This document shows, in pieces, positions 63,194 to 64,000 of a stretch of 64,000 nt of DNA. Positions within the stretch are counted from its first letter, which is position 1, and every line of letters starts with the position of its first letter. A program made the translations under genes and the position numbers. Location of the stretch: positions 1,488,001 to 1,552,000 of the forward strand of contig NZ_JAFBBZ010000001.1 in the NCBI RefSeq assembly GCF_016907435.1, written 5' to 3'. The notes under the pieces were generated by a model. It was given only the letters and a program-made list of their open reading frames with translations. It ran no database searches and was not told the origin of the DNA. Source of the DNA: Nocardioides salarius (GTDB lineage: Bacteria > Actinomycetota > Actinomycetes > Propionibacteriales > Nocardioidaceae).

Positions 63194-64000
63194 GGCTGGT
63201 CCTGGGTGGTGTCGGAGCGCCCGGGCACGTCACCGCTGGGCTCGCGCTCGCCCTCGGGGTCGTCGGCCCAGCGCCACCACGGGTCGTAGGAATGCTCGGC
63301 GCCGTTGACCGCGTCGTGCTGGCCGTCGACGATGCGGCCCAGGTTGTAGAGCGACTCGGAGTCGTGGTCGTAGTAGCGGCTGTGGTCGGCCAGGCTGCGC
63401 ACGGCGCTGCGCCCGACCGACTCGGCCTCGAAGCGGCGCGCCTCGAAGTCCTCCGACGACGGGTCGATGCCCAGCCCGCCGGGCGTGTGCAGCCAGCCCT
63501 CGTCGCCGAAGAACGCCACCGCGTCGCGGCTGTTGCGGCCCACCCACACGTGGCCCTCCCCCGGGCTGAAGTCGTCGGCCGTGTCGGCGGGGCCGGCGCC
63601 CGGGCTGCCGATCAGGGCGACGTCGTCGGCGCCGAGGTCGTGGTCGGTGGCGGCGTACGACGTGGTGGTGGAGCCATAGCTGTGACCGATCACGGTCAGG
63701 TGCGCCGGGTCGTCGGGGCGGGAGGCGCGCAGGCCGTCGATGGCGTCGGCGAGGCGCTCGCCGCCGTCCTCGGCGCGCCCGCGGGTGATGGTGTCGAGGT
63801 CGACCGCGCCCTCCGGGGTGTCGTAGCCCAGCCAGAACATCGTCGCCACGCTCGAGCCGTCGCCGTTGAAGCGGGCCGCCTCGTAGAGGTTCGTCGCGTC
63901 GCTGACCCCGCCGACCACGTCGACCGTCTCGGTGGTGATGCCCGGCACGCTCACGGCCACGTCGGCGGCGGTGTCGGGGTCGCCGACCGCCAACGCGACC
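63190..64000 (-). CDS. DUF1023 alpha/beta hydrolase, 5' end outside window
   Basis: The C-terminal part (at least 270 residues) of a DUF1023-type alpha/beta hydrolase; the frame stays open to the right edge, so the N-terminus is missing. Family signatures: DVAVSVPGITTETVDVVGGV, FWLGYDTP, the nucleophile elbow LTVIGHSYGSTTTSYA, and HVWVGRNSRDAVAFFG. Typical actinobacterial members are several hundred residues and often exported. It is the first gene of a short operon with the lipoprotein. The substrate is unknown. Confidence 0.87.
   Translation of the reverse strand, partial: VALAVGDPDTAADVAVSVPGITTETVDVVGGVSDATNLYEAARFNGDGSSVATMFWLGYDTPEGAVDLDTITRGRAEDGGERLADAIDGLRASRPDDPAHLTVIGHSYGSTTTSYAATDHDLGADDVALIGSPGAGPADTADDFSPGEGHVWVGRNSRDAVAFFGDEGWLHTPGGLGIDPSSEDFEARRFEAESVGRSAVRSLADHSRYYDHDSESLYNLGRIVDGQHDAVNGAEHSYDPWWRWADDPEGEREPSGDVPGRSDTTQDQP

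Overview
The window is 64 kb of a high-GC actinobacterial chromosome. GTG starts, stop/start overlaps (ATGA, GTGA) and GGAG-type ribosome sites are common. The gene families (CueP, F420/FMN luciferase-like oxidoreductase, DUF3556, DUF2516, DUF1990, GpgS, DUF4012, DUF1023) and dispersed palindromes of the type 'ggtttcgagac...cctcctcaacc' suggest a Nocardioides-like member of the Nocardioidaceae. The genus is inferred from gene content, not proven. No rRNA, tRNA, CRISPR array, intact insertion sequence or prophage was seen.

Layout. 0-3.7 kb: a CueP-type copper lipoprotein, a luciferase-like oxidoreductase, an anchored SGNH-like protein and a DUF2975/XRE regulator pair with a palindromic operator candidate. 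3.7-9.9 kb: a (+) lipid-type cluster of acyl-CoA synthetase, DUF3556 membrane protein, phytoene-desaturase-like oxidoreductase and PucR-type regulator. 9.9-15.9 kb: DUF1990, an MFS exporter, a secreted lipase, a BLUF blue-light sensor next to a PAS histidine kinase, and an M20 amidohydrolase. 15.9-23.5 kb: a tightly packed seven-gene (-) operon of a ribose-type ABC importer, phosphotriesterase-like hydrolase, glutamine-amidotransferase-like protein, nucleoside hydrolase and PfkB kinase. It is divergent from a LacI regulator, and two matching ATCGAT-centred palindromes lie between them. 23.5-27.2 kb: glucosyl-3-phosphoglycerate synthase, a LigB-like protein invaded by repeats, small proteins, an atypical histidine kinase and a rhomboid protease.

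27.2-59.5 kb is mainly an extracellular polysaccharide (EPS) and sulfate-activation region. It has intact gmd and fcl (GDP-fucose), an M12B-type secreted metalloprotease, two metabolic genes, a polyprenyl-phosphate sugar transferase, and then a second, decayed gmd-fcl copy carrying a 23-base G/C homopolymer. A visibly AT-richer block (about 37.4-45.2 kb) follows with an acetyltransferase, four glycosyltransferases, a Wzx-like flippase and a Wzy-like polymerase. Next come cysD and cysN, an E. coli-type UDP-glucose dehydrogenase, a WcaF-like acyltransferase, a WcaI-like glycosyltransferase, a TauE/SafE permease and a fusion of an ATP-sulfurylase-like domain, an APS kinase and a low-molecular-weight tyrosine phosphatase. 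A mannose-6-phosphate isomerase-type cupin, a Wzc-like tyrosine kinase with a Tyr-rich tail and a DUF4012 protein follow. Together they suggest a Wzx/Wzy-type polysaccharide containing fucose and uronic acid, with tyrosine-phosphorylation control and possibly sulfation; no sulfotransferase is in the window.

59.5-64 kb holds metX and metY (methionine synthesis from O-acetylhomoserine), a small lipoprotein and the 3' part of a DUF1023 alpha/beta hydrolase that runs off the right edge. A dispersed palindromic repeat family occurs at five places. In two it is translated in frame inside proteins, including the linker of the APS kinase-phosphatase fusion, and in two others it supplies the last codons of genes.
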